A DNA stretch of 64,000 bases. Origin: Catenulispora sp. EB89 (lineage in GTDB: Bacteria > Actinomycetota > Actinomycetes > Streptomycetales > Catenulisporaceae). The notes beneath the pieces are model-generated. The model was given only the letters and a program-made list of their open reading frames with translations. It had not been told where the DNA came from and made no database searches. The stretch spans positions 558,001 through 622,000 of the forward strand of contig NZ_JBGCCU010000001.1 in the NCBI RefSeq assembly GCF_041261445.1, read 5' to 3'. Shown in pieces: positions 31,888 through 40,107 of the stretch (within the stretch, counting starts at the first letter, position 1; each line of letters opens with the position of its first letter). The position numbers were made by a program, and so were the translations under genes.

Positions 31888-33621
31888 GTGAAAAAATTTG
31901 GGGGGTGGCGCCGACACGGCGCCGCCGAGGTTCGAGCCCACTGGTTGGGCATCGCAGCGATCATCTGGTCCGCGCTCGTCGTGGCCGTCCAGGGGGCACG
32001 GCTGGGGCGGTGGATCGTCGACGACGCCGGAATCAGCTTCGCGTACGCGAGGAACATCGCCGAGGGCCACGGCCCGGTGGTGCAGGCGGGGGCTCCCCCG
32101 GTGGAGGGCTACTCGGACCCCACGTGGGTCGGGCTCCTGGCGGTCGGGAGGCTGCTCGGTCTCTTCGACCACGGCGCGTGGTTCGGAGTCCCGGACTACG
32201 TCCTGTATCCGAAGGCCTTGGGGCTGCTGTGCGTTATCGGCATCCTGGGCTGCTTCTATGCCGCCTGCCTGGCCGTGCTGCCGAGCCGCGCGGTGGCCGC
32301 GGGGGTCACCGCGGTGGCCGGGACGGCGCTGGCCTTCGTGCCGACGTTCGTCCTGTGGACGTTCTCCGGCTTGGAGAACTCGCTCTATGCGTTGCTGGTC
32401 ACCGCTGTCGCGGTTCTGTTGGTGCGTTCGGTGGCCGACAGCACCGACCGGTTGTTGTCCCGCCGGACCGCGGTCATCGCCGGCGTACTGGTCGCGCTGG
32501 CCGCGCTCACCAGGCCGGACGGCCTGATCTACTTCGCCGCCTATCCGGCCGTCGTGCTGCTGGTGGTGGACCGGCGGCGGGTCCGGGACGCGCTCCGTCC
32601 GGTCGGCTTCTTCGCGGCGCCCGCGTTCGGCCTCTACGGCTTGTACGTGCTCTGGCGCCGCTTCGAGTTCGGACGCTGGCTGCCGAACACCGCGGTGGCC
32701 AAGGCCCAGGCCAGTCCGTCGGCGAGCGACCTGAACCGGATCTCCGACGTGCTGCAGTATCCGGGCCTGGTGATCTCGCTGGTCGCGATCGGCGTCGTGG
32801 TCGCCGCGGTGGTGGCCGTGCCGGCGCTGCGGCGTCCGCTGACCGCGCTGCTCGTGCCGCTCGCGCTGGCGCTGGTCGCGTACTGCGTGCTGAACCCGGA
32901 CTGGATGGGGCAGCTGCGGTTCTCCACGCCGGTCTGGCCGCTGGCCGTGCTGGTCACGGTGATCTGCGCGGCGCGGCTGGTCGTCAAGCCCGGGCTGCGG
33001 CGCCGGATCGGACTGCTCGGCTCGCTCGCCGGGGCCGTGTATCTGGCGCAGGGGATCACCGGGCCGATGCCCGGGGACAGCGTGTCGCAGCCGGTGGTGC
33101 CGCTGTGCGTGGTGGCCGACGAGAACGGCGAGTTGTTCAACTCCTTCGCCGACGTGGCCGGCATCGAGAACGGCAGCCTGCTGCTGCCCGACCTCGGCGG
33201 GACGGCGCTGACCAGCCGGCTGCGGCTGCGGGACACGGCCGGGCTGGTCGACGCGAAGGTCGCGGACTACCTGCACGCCAAGGACATGAACGGGCTGCGG
33301 GACTACATCTTCGACGTGATGCAGCCGACCTTCATCCAGACCCACGGCGACTGGTCGCCGACCCTGATGGCCGGCTCCGGGTTCGATCCGCGGATGCTCC
33401 GGGACTACGCCCAGATCTACCCGCGGAGCCCGATTCCGGCGTCTCCGTGGGGCAGCAGCGACTGGGTCCGGAAGTCGGCGCTCAAGGACCCCTCGGACCT
33501 GGCCAAGCTGCGGGCCTTCGCGGACACCGCGCTGCCCGCTCAGGCCCGGTTCGAGCAGCGCACGCCGGACGGCGACTGCTCGGACCGGCTGGAGGTCGGT
33601 GAACCGCTGGCTCTGCACTAG
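31888..33621 (+). CDS. GT-C-type polytopic membrane glycosyltransferase (arabinosyl/mannosyltransferase-like)
   Basis: The 577-residue protein has about nine to ten membrane segments in its first 400 residues and a C-terminal extracytoplasmic domain. Right after helix 1 is VDDAGISFAYARNIAEGHGPVV and then VEGYSDPTWV. This is the DD-motif loop and following pattern of GT-C enzymes such as the actinobacterial AftB-type arabinofuranosyltransferases, which use a polyprenyl-phosphate sugar donor outside the membrane. The sugar and acceptor cannot be told. GTG at 31888 follows a hairpin that contains its SD. It is not in an obvious operon. Confidence 0.8.
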   Translation: MKKFGGWRRHGAAEVRAHWLGIAAIIWSALVVAVQGARLGRWIVDDAGISFAYARNIAEGHGPVVQAGAPPVEGYSDPTWVGLLAVGRLLGLFDHGAWFGVPDYVLYPKALGLLCVIGILGCFYAACLAVLPSRAVAAGVTAVAGTALAFVPTFVLWTFSGLENSLYALLVTAVAVLLVRSVADSTDRLLSRRTAVIAGVLVALAALTRPDGLIYFAAYPAVVLLVVDRRRVRDALRPVGFFAAPAFGLYGLYVLWRRFEFGRWLPNTAVAKAQASPSASDLNRISDVLQYPGLVISLVAIGVVVAAVVAVPALRRPLTALLVPLALALVAYCVLNPDWMGQLRFSTPVWPLAVLVTVICAARLVVKPGLRRRIGLLGSLAGAVYLAQGITGPMPGDSVSQPVVPLCVVADENGELFNSFADVAGIENGSLLLPDLGGTALTSRLRLRDTAGLVDAKVADYLHAKDMNGLRDYIFDVMQPTFIQTHGDWSPTLMAGSGFDPRMLRDYAQIYPRSPIPASPWGSSDWVRKSALKDPSDLAKLRAFADTALPAQARFEQRTPDGDCSDRLEVGEPLALH

Positions 33622-33798
33622 CTGTCCTGGCCGCCGCGGTGTGACGGGGTGTGGCGGGGTGTGGCGGCCGGGCCGGCGCCGGCGCGATCCGCCGCGCTGG
33701 GAGCCAGATCACACCGGCGCTGAGCTGCGGCGGTTAGAAAGGGCGGCCGCCTCCTGGGAGAATCGGGTGTCAGGACCTCACACAGGAAGGCCGCCGTC

Positions 33799-35109
33799 AT
33801 GATCGAGCGCTACACCCTGCCCGAGATGGGCCGTGTCTGGTCCGAGGCCCACAAGTACGAGTTGTGGGCGAAGGTCGAGACGCTGGTCGTGGAGGCGCAC
33901 GCGGCGGCCGGGACGATCCCGGAGTCCGCGGTGGAGCCGGTGCGCAACGCCGCGCCGCCGACCCCGGAGGCCGTGGAGGCGATCGAGGCCGTCACGCAGC
34001 ACGACGTGATCGCGTTCCTGTCCGCGTGGGCCGACAACACCGAGCCGCGCGAGGCCGCTGCCTACGTGCACTTCGGGATGACCTCCTCGGACCTGCTGGA
34101 CACCGCGCTCGCGCTGCAGCTCACCGAGGCCACCGACATCCTGCTGGAGAAGGCGGACAAGCTGGTCGCGGTGCTGCGCGACCACGCGCTGGCGCACCGC
34201 GCCACGCTGCGCGTCGGCCGCACCCACGGGATCCACGGCGAGCCGGACGTCTGGGGCCACCGGGTCGCCGACTTCGCTTTCGGCGTGGCCCGCTCGCGCG
34301 ACCGGCTGCGGCAGGCGCGCGAGGCGGTCGGCGTCATCGCGATCTCCGGCGCGGTCGGCACCTACTCCAACATCGACCCGGCGATCGAGGCCTTCGTCGC
34401 GGACAAGCTGGGCCTGCGGGCCGCCGACGTCTCCACCCAGGTGATCCTGCGCGACGGCGTCTCCGAGTGGGTGTCGGCGCTGGCGATCATGGCCACGGTG
34501 CTGGAGGCCATCGCGCTGGAGGTGCGGCACGGCCAGCGCACCGAGGTCCGCGAACTGTGGGAGCCGTTCGGCAAGGGGCAGAAGGGCTCCTCGGCGATGC
34601 CCCACAAGAAGAACCCGATCATGTCCGAGCGGCTGGCCGGGATGGCGCGCATCGTCCGCGCGCAGATCGTGCCGGTGATGGAGGGCATCCCGCTGTGGCA
34701 CGAGCGCGACATCTCGCACTCGTCCACCGAGCGCATCGCACTGCCGGACGCCTCGATCGCACTGGACTACATGCTCAACCTGACCATTCGTCTGATGAGC
34801 GGACTGGTGGTCAACGCCGACCGCATGCGCGCCAACCTGGACTCCACCGGCGGTCTGGTCTACAGCTCCACGGTGCTGCTGGAACTGGTCGAGATGGGCC
34901 TGGAGCGCGACACCCAGGCCTACCCGCTGACCCAGCGCGCGTCGATGAAGACCTGGGAGACCGGCCGGCCGTTCCGCGAGACGCTGCGCGCGGAGGCCGA
35001 TGCCGCCGGGCTGGCCATCGACGAGGCGCGGCTGGACGAGGCCACCCGGCCGGAGCGGTTCGTGGAGCGGCTGGACGGGATGTTCGAGAAGCTGGCGAAG
35101 CTGAGCTGA
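33799..35109 (+). CDS. purB: Adenylosuccinate lyase
   Basis: PurB splits SAICAR to AICAR and adenylosuccinate to AMP, releasing fumarate in both cases. The 436-residue protein has the fumarase-superfamily signature SSAMPHKKNP with the mobile catalytic-loop serine. FGMTSSDLLDTA and RTHGIHGEP hold active-site His and Thr residues. ATG at 33799 follows CAGGAAGG. A long hairpin with a T run closes the gene. With purA earlier in the window, both steps from IMP to AMP are present. Confidence 0.97.
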   Translation: MIERYTLPEMGRVWSEAHKYELWAKVETLVVEAHAAAGTIPESAVEPVRNAAPPTPEAVEAIEAVTQHDVIAFLSAWADNTEPREAAAYVHFGMTSSDLLDTALALQLTEATDILLEKADKLVAVLRDHALAHRATLRVGRTHGIHGEPDVWGHRVADFAFGVARSRDRLRQAREAVGVIAISGAVGTYSNIDPAIEAFVADKLGLRAADVSTQVILRDGVSEWVSALAIMATVLEAIALEVRHGQRTEVRELWEPFGKGQKGSSAMPHKKNPIMSERLAGMARIVRAQIVPVMEGIPLWHERDISHSSTERIALPDASIALDYMLNLTIRLMSGLVVNADRMRANLDSTGGLVYSSTVLLELVEMGLERDTQAYPLTQRASMKTWETGRPFRETLRAEADAAGLAIDEARLDEATRPERFVERLDGMFEKLAKLS

Positions 35110-35163
35110 GCTTGACCTGACCGCGGGGACACCTGCGGGGCATCTGCTTACCGGCCGAAGCGA

Positions 35164-35203
35164 CCGAAGCGGCCGTCGGACTGAGGTCCGGCGGCCGCTT
35201 CGG
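35164..35203 (+). terminator. purB intrinsic terminator
   Basis: A 17-bp stem (35164-35180 with 35187-35203, one mismatch) with a six-base loop is followed by CATTTTG. It is the clearest classical terminator in the window. Confidence 0.88.
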
Positions 35204-35535
35204 CATTTTGTGGCGCCCCTGCTTGATGTGTGGGTGCGGTTTGTTGGTGGGTTTTAAGAGCTTTTTACGGCTTCGCCTAAGGTTTGGTGACCTCGCTGGG
35301 TGGCGCAGTTCGGTGGTGTGCCTGGGGACGCGTTGGCGGCTGGCGGTTGTTCGTGTGCACGACCGCGCACCGGTCCGAGTCACTGCGCACGCGTTAGGTA
35401 GGCGGGTGGCGGCCGCGTTTGGTGGGCACCTGAAGTCAAGGGCAGGGCCTCCGGCGGCGCCTGCGCGGCGAGCGGCCTCGCTCCGGGGATGGGGGGCCGC
35501 GCTGTCTGCTGCCGGTCGTTGCTTGTGGTCGCCTG

Positions 35536-35694
35536 TGTCCCGGGTTCCCCGTCGCGTCGTCGCCTGATGGAAGCAGACCGGTCCGGTGGTGTCCAGCCGC
35601 ATCACACGCTGCTGTGGTCCGGTCTCGTCCGGCTGGACACCACCGGCCCGGTCAGCTTGGCTGCGCCCGCCGACGCGACGGGGAACCCGGGACA
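35536..35694. repeat. Inner inverted-repeat pair 1 (65-bp units, opposite orientation)
   Basis: The unit TGTCCCGGGTTCCCC...GTGTCCAGCCG at 35536-35599 is followed, after a 30-base loop, by its inverted copy at 35630-35694. The outer 20 bases and inner 15 bases of the units match almost perfectly. Confidence 0.85.
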
Positions 35695-35790
35695 ACCCCG
35701 GCCTGTGGGAACGGGTCCCCCACCCCCGGCACGACAACTCACCGACACCTGTGCCCCCCGAGTGGACCCCGTCCACACCACAGGCGGGGT

Positions 35791-35953
35791 TGTCCCGGAT
35801 CCCTCGTCGCTGTCGGCGGTGCTTGCACAACCAGCCCGGACTGGCGGTGTCCAGCCGAACGCAACCCGACCACAGCAGCGTGCGATCCGGCTGGACACCG
35901 CCAGGCCGGGATGGTTCCCTCCGGGCGACGACAGCGACGAGGGATCCGGGACA
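35791..35953. repeat. Inner inverted-repeat pair 2 (65-bp units, opposite orientation)
   Basis: Same arrangement as pair 1: units at 35791-35857 and 35888-35953 around a 30-base loop. The loop is the diverged reverse complement of the pair 1 loop, showing that the whole pair is mirrored about the centre near 35,745. Confidence 0.85.
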
Positions 35954-36339
35954 CGGCGACCAACATTCGGACCGCCGCCGAGGCGGGGGGTTGGGATCCC
36001 TCAGAGTCTCGAGGCCCCCGCCGGAGGCGCCTGCTCTTGATCTCAGGCACCCACCACGCCCCACGATCGCCGCCAACGCAACGCATGCGCAGTGACTCGG
36101 ACCCGCGCGCGGTCGTGCACACGAACAACCGCCAGCCGCCAACGCAACCCGCGGGGCACCACCGAACTGCGTCCCCCAGCGAGGTCACCAAACCTTAGGC
36201 GAAGCCGTCAAAAAAGCCCTTGACTGTCAACCCACAAACAAACCGCACCCGCCACCAGCACCCACACATAGGTCAGCAGCGCCCATTTTGTTAGAGATGT
36301 TTCGCGTGAAACATCGCTACGGGTTCCAGGTCCGTCCGG

Positions 36340-38355
36340 TCAGCGCAGGTCGAAATCGTCGGCGCCGAACGCGTCGTATCCGAACCCCTCGGCCTCGACA
36401 TCGCTGATCACCGCGTGTCCGCCGAACACCGCCACCTGGTTCACGGTCAGGAAGTGTGCCCCGAACCAGGTGGCGATGGGGATGTCCGTATCGTGCGAGC
36501 CGGTGCCCAGGCCGTCCCCGGTGAGCAGCAACGGGCCCTTCATCGCACCGATGTAGGCGCCGCCGGAGAGCGCGTCCGGCCAGTTCCCGCCGATGGCGAT
36601 ACCGGCGGCGGTGGCGGTCGGGAACAGCGTCGCGTTGTTCGCGATCGCCATGTCGGTGGCGTAGCGGTCGGCGCCGGCCAGCGGGGTGAAGCGGCCCGCG
36701 AGGCCGGGCATCGTGTTCAGGGCGGCGACGCCCTGGACGCCGACGCCGTAGACGGCGGTCGCGGCCGGGTTCACGCCGGCCAGATAGGTCCGGGTGGCGG
36801 TGGAAAGGGTCCTGTCGTCCGACAGCAGTACCACACCCCCGTTCGGGTCGCCGGCCGCCGCGGCCCCGGCGGCCAGTGCGTCGGGGTAGTTCTCGCCGGT
36901 CGCCACCAGGACGGTGTGCGGGTGCGGGGAGACGGCGCCGGCGATCGCGGTCGCGGTCCCGAACCGGTCCGCCCCGGCCAGCCGCTTAGGCGTCAGGCCC
37001 AGGGCCCGGATGCCGGCCTCGACCTGCGGCGACAGTGCCTGCGGACCGCCCAGCACATAGACGGTCGAGCCGGGGGCGAGGATCGCCTTGAGCTCGTGCG
37101 CGACGGCCGGGTCGAGCGCGGCGGTGCCGGTGAGCAGCAGCGGACCGTGCTTCTCGGCGGCGAGGGCGTTGCCGGGCAGGGCATCGGCGAAGGCGTCGGC
37201 ACGGGAGATCACCGCGACCCGCGCCTGGCTGGTCCCGGCCCGACCCGGGTTGTACGCGGCGTCGGCGGCGGCCACCGCGGTCCCGACGCGGTCGGCCCCG
37301 GCCAGCCGGAGGACGACCCCGCGCGGGGTCTGGGGGATCGGCGCCGCGTGCCAAGCGGAGACCGACAGGCCGTCGGGGCTGTCGACGATCTTGACCGGCG
37401 CGGCGCTGCCGTCGGCGGCGACGGTCCAGATCTGGCCGCGCGCGGCCGCCCAGTTCGGCGCGGTCTGGGCCAGCAGGTCGTAGGCGACGTCCCGGCCGTC
37501 CGGCGACCACGCGGCGCCGCCGAGCGAGCCTTGCTGGGTCGGCACCGGGACCAGGATCCGCGGCGTCCCGGACGCGTCGGCGTTGTAGACCACGAGGTTG
37601 CGGCCGGTGCCGCTGTCTTCCGTAACGACGACTTTGGTGCCGTCCGCGGAGAAGGCCGCTTCGTCGGCGCTGGCGTTGTGGTCGGAGAGCAGGCGCGGCG
37701 TCGCCGATCCCGAAGCGAGGGTGGAGACCGAGGCGGTCGGACCTTCGCCGGAACCCAGCAGCAGCGTGCCGGTCGAGGCTACCGCGAGAAGGCTGTATCC
37801 GGCGGGAATGCCGGTCACGGGAGCCCGTCCCGAGCCGTCGGCGCGGACGCTCCACGCCGTCGGCTGCGCGCCGGCCTTCGACCGCTGGTTGAAGTAGAGG
37901 GTCCTGCCGTCCGGCGACCATCCGACCGGGTAGGTCACAGCGCTGGGGCCATGCGCGATGATCCGGGTCCGTGAAAGGTCGGCGGTGCCGATCCGCAAGA
38001 AGTCGGAGTCACATCCGAGGGCGGCCTGCGTCCCGTCCGGGGAGTAGACGACGACTGCGGGGGCTTCATAGACCATTGAGTCGCCGCAGGCGTGCCAGTC
38101 GGCGAACTGGCGATCCCCCGAGCCGTCCTGGTTGACGGCCATAGTGGTGGCCCGGCCGCCGAACCCCATGGGCCGCTCATTGAAGATGATCGGCCCGTTC
38201 ACCGGCGTGCTGCTCGCCGTGGCCGCAGCGACGGCGGTCGTGGCGTGCACCGGGCCGGCGGCGCCCACCGCCGCGCCGAGCGGCGCGAGCGTGCCGACAG
38301 TCAGAACCGCCGCCATGGACAGCCGTCGTGCAGACCTTCTGTAGACACGGGTCAT
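36340..38355 (-). CDS. Secreted protein with beta-propeller-like region and three cell-wall-binding repeats (type 2)
   Basis: The 671-residue protein has a Sec signal peptide (Arg-rich start, hydrophobic core, cleavage near PVHATTA). A TolB/WD40-like region follows (about 50-330; repeats such as YSPDGTQAA, WSPDGRTLYF and FSADGTKVVV). Three cell-wall-binding repeat 2 modules (about 335-640) follow, each opening with LAGADR-x-G/A-T and containing YPDALAAG or WPDALSGG. These modules anchor surface proteins in Gram-positive bacteria. ATG at 38355 follows GGGGAGGGG. It is a paralogue of the gene at 47666. The propeller may bind a ligand or act as a scaffold; no enzyme site is seen. Confidence 0.88.
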   Translation of the reverse strand: MTRVYRRSARRLSMAAVLTVGTLAPLGAAVGAAGPVHATTAVAAATASSTPVNGPIIFNERPMGFGGRATTMAVNQDGSGDRQFADWHACGDSMVYEAPAVVVYSPDGTQAALGCDSDFLRIGTADLSRTRIIAHGPSAVTYPVGWSPDGRTLYFNQRSKAGAQPTAWSVRADGSGRAPVTGIPAGYSLLAVASTGTLLLGSGEGPTASVSTLASGSATPRLLSDHNASADEAAFSADGTKVVVTEDSGTGRNLVVYNADASGTPRILVPVPTQQGSLGGAAWSPDGRDVAYDLLAQTAPNWAAARGQIWTVAADGSAAPVKIVDSPDGLSVSAWHAAPIPQTPRGVVLRLAGADRVGTAVAAADAAYNPGRAGTSQARVAVISRADAFADALPGNALAAEKHGPLLLTGTAALDPAVAHELKAILAPGSTVYVLGGPQALSPQVEAGIRALGLTPKRLAGADRFGTATAIAGAVSPHPHTVLVATGENYPDALAAGAAAAGDPNGGVVLLSDDRTLSTATRTYLAGVNPAATAVYGVGVQGVAALNTMPGLAGRFTPLAGADRYATDMAIANNATLFPTATAAGIAIGGNWPDALSGGAYIGAMKGPLLLTGDGLGTGSHDTDIPIATWFGAHFLTVNQVAVFGGHAVISDVEAEGFGYDAFGADDFDLR

Positions 38356-38485
38356 TTCCGCGCCCCTCCCCTGAGTACACCCAGGCACTGAACCCGACAG
38401 AGGACTGATGCTAAGCGCGGGTGATCCATATTCTGCCACGTTCCAAGCGCAGACGATCTACGTCTTTGGCTCCGGATGACGTCGT

Positions 38486-38515
38486 GTGGTGCCACGAGCC
38501 GCCGCGTGGCACCAC
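38486..38515. promoter_or_regulatory. Distal operator for the ribbon-helix-helix gene
   Basis: Perfect 11-bp arms GTGGTGCCACG and CGTGGCACCAC are separated by eight bases. The core TGGCACCA/TGGTGCCA is shared with the proximal site. Confidence 0.65.
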
Positions 38516-38560
38516 TGCTGACCAGCGAGAGCGCTAAGAGTGAGCCAAGATGGCTTGCGA

Positions 38561-38579
38561 TGGCACCACTTTGGTGCCA
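38561..38579. promoter_or_regulatory. Proximal operator for the ribbon-helix-helix gene
   Basis: TGGCACCA and its exact complement TGGTGCCA are separated by CTT, ending ten bases before the start codon. It repeats the core of the distal site 46 bp upstream, so one protein probably binds both. Confidence 0.7.
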
Positions 38580-38589
38580 AAGTAGAGCC

Positions 38590-39129
38590 ATGGAACTCAC
38601 CCCCTACGTCGAAGCCCTCCGCCGGGAGCTGACGACCGCGGCCGAGGTCGGTGGCGACGCAGCCCGGGCTCTCGCCGACCGGCTGCTGCCCCCGCTTGAT
38701 GCGGCGGTGCGGCTCACCCTGTTGGAGGCGCTGTCGGCGGCGGCCGACGAGATCTCCGCGGAGCTTGCTCCGGGTTCCGTGGACGTGCGGCTGCGCGGCG
38801 GGGACGCCAAGTTCGTCGTGACGCCGCCGCCCGCTCCGGCGCCTCCCGCCGACGACGGCTTCGGCTCCAGCTCCGCGCCCGGGGATGTGCGCTTCCCGGT
38901 CGGGGAGGGCGACGACGCCACCATGGTGCGGATCAACCTGCGGCTGTCGTCCAGCCTCAAGGCCATGATCGAGGACGCCGCCGCGGGGTCCGGGCTGTCC
39001 GTCAATGCCTGGATCGTCCGGGCCGCAGCCGCCGGGCTGGCCAACGAGGGTCGGCGCTCCGGGCGGTCCGGATCGTCGCCGAAGTCCGACCGGATTGTCG
39101 GCGAGAGCTACACCGGCTGGGCCCGCTGA
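38590..39129 (+). CDS. HicB/Arc-like ribbon-helix-helix protein, likely autorepressor of the exporter operon
   Basis: The 179-residue protein has a helical N-terminus (1-65), a Pro/Ala/Gly-rich linker (about 80-110), and a C-terminal ribbon-helix-helix domain (about 115-150). In that domain VRINLRLSSSLKAMIEDAA provides the beta strand and first helix, and SGLSVNAWIVRAA the second. There is no HicA toxin gene beside it, so it is better seen as a regulator than an antitoxin. Two matching inverted repeats lie immediately upstream. The following DUF4097 and ABC genes are in the same direction, an order I recall from other actinomycetes. ATG at 38590 has no SD and may be leaderless. Confidence 0.82.
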   Translation: MELTPYVEALRRELTTAAEVGGDAARALADRLLPPLDAAVRLTLLEALSAAADEISAELAPGSVDVRLRGGDAKFVVTPPPAPAPPADDGFGSSSAPGDVRFPVGEGDDATMVRINLRLSSSLKAMIEDAAAGSGLSVNAWIVRAAAAGLANEGRRSGRSGSSPKSDRIVGESYTGWAR

Positions 39130-39211
39130 CTTCCCAGCCTCGGTTCACAGCGATTCAGCGCAACCCGTTCAGAGCAACCCATTGCAGGCCAAGCCGACCG
39201 AAGGATCCGTC

Positions 39212-40102
39212 ATGTCTCCATCGACTTTCAGCACCCCGACCGCGATCACCGTCACCCTCGACCTCTACGTCGCCGACGTCCGGATCGCCGCCTCCGACCG
39301 CGCCGACACCGTGGTCGAGGTGCGGCCCAGCGACCCGGGCAAGGCCGCCGACGTCAAGGCCGCCGAGAACACGCGCGTCGAGTACGACGAGGCCACGCGG
39401 TCGCTGACCGTCGTCACCCGTAGGCCGCGCAACCGTTTCGTCAACTTCAGCAGCAAGCGCCCGGAGTCCATCGACCTGCTCATCGAGGTGCCGACCGACT
39501 CCGACCTGCGGGCCGAGGCGGTGATCGGCGAGTTCCAGTCCGTCGGCGTGCTCGGCACCGTCGCGCTCAAGACCGAGATCGGCGGTGTGCGGCTGGCGCA
39601 GACCGGGCCGGTCAATGTGCGCACCGGCGTCGGCGAGATCACCGTCGAGGAGGTCAGCGGCGCGGCCGAGGTGACGTGCGGTTCCGGAGTCATCCGGATC
39701 GGTGCCGTGGACGGCGTCGCCGAGGTGTCCAACAGCAACGGCAAGGCGATCGTCGGTGTGGTGACCGGGGCGGCGACGGTCCGCTCTGCCAACGGCGACG
39801 TCCACGTCGACCGCGCGCTGTCCGACCTCACCGCCACCACCTCCAACGGCGAGGTGCGGATCGGCGAGGTCGTGCGCGGCAAGGTGACCGCCACCTCCAA
39901 GAACGGCTACGTCGAGGTCGGCGTCCGCGAGGGCAGCGCCGCCTGGCTGGACCTGAACGCCGGCGTCGGCCGGGTCCACAACGAGCTCGACGCCGCCGAC
40001 GAGCCGGCGGCCGGGGAGCCGGTCGACAAGGTGGAGATCCACGCCAGCACCAAGCTCGGCGAGGTCGCCGTCCGCCGGGCGCCGCGCCTGGACGAGGAGT
40101 GA
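39212..40102 (+). CDS. DUF4097-family beta-solenoid protein
   Basis: The 296-residue protein consists of short repeating beta strands with the DUF4097 pattern, such as GEITVEEVSGAAEVTCGSG, SNGKAIVGVVTG and ANGDVHVDRA. Together they are likely to form a right-handed beta solenoid. It has no signal peptide or membrane segment, so it is probably cytoplasmic, unlike the membrane-anchored relative at 10537. ATG at 39212 follows GAAGGATC. It sits between the ribbon-helix-helix gene and the ABC ATPase gene, with the SD of the ATPase gene inside its last codons. Its role in the exporter operon is unknown. Confidence 0.85.
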   Translation: MSPSTFSTPTAITVTLDLYVADVRIAASDRADTVVEVRPSDPGKAADVKAAENTRVEYDEATRSLTVVTRRPRNRFVNFSSKRPESIDLLIEVPTDSDLRAEAVIGEFQSVGVLGTVALKTEIGGVRLAQTGPVNVRTGVGEITVEEVSGAAEVTCGSGVIRIGAVDGVAEVSNSNGKAIVGVVTGAATVRSANGDVHVDRALSDLTATTSNGEVRIGEVVRGKVTATSKNGYVEVGVREGSAAWLDLNAGVGRVHNELDAADEPAAGEPVDKVEIHASTKLGEVAVRRAPRLDEE

Positions 40103-40107
40103 TCGCC

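Larger units (their letters stand above)
35211..36285. repeat. About 1.07-kb nested inverted repeat with no recognisable gene
   Basis: The left arm (about 35211-35725) reappears, reverse-complemented and diverged, as the right arm (about 35770-36285). Matching landmarks are GGTTTGGTGACCTCGCTGGG (35281) with its complement ending at 36194, the GGCGGCTGGCGGTTGTTCGTG stretch after 35334, and GTGTGGGTG near both ends. By eye the arms agree at roughly three quarters of positions, with short indels. Inside each arm sit two inverted 65-bp units, listed separately. Short open frames run through on both strands, but they are mirror images forced by the repeat and have no SD or known motif. It fills the gap between the purB terminator and the leftward cell-wall-repeat gene. 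Possibilities include a decayed mobile element, two head-to-head copies of one, or a structured RNA. Confidence 0.85.

Noticed and set aside
34811-36142. 443-residue leftward frame running from the nested repeat into purB antisense
   Set aside because: It joins repeat DNA to the antisense of purB across a terminator, so it cannot be a real gene.
35208-36198. Several 100-190-residue frames on both strands inside the nested repeat
   Set aside because: Their repeated GGVQP/VRLDT phrases arise because the same DNA unit is read in both directions; no SD and no family match.
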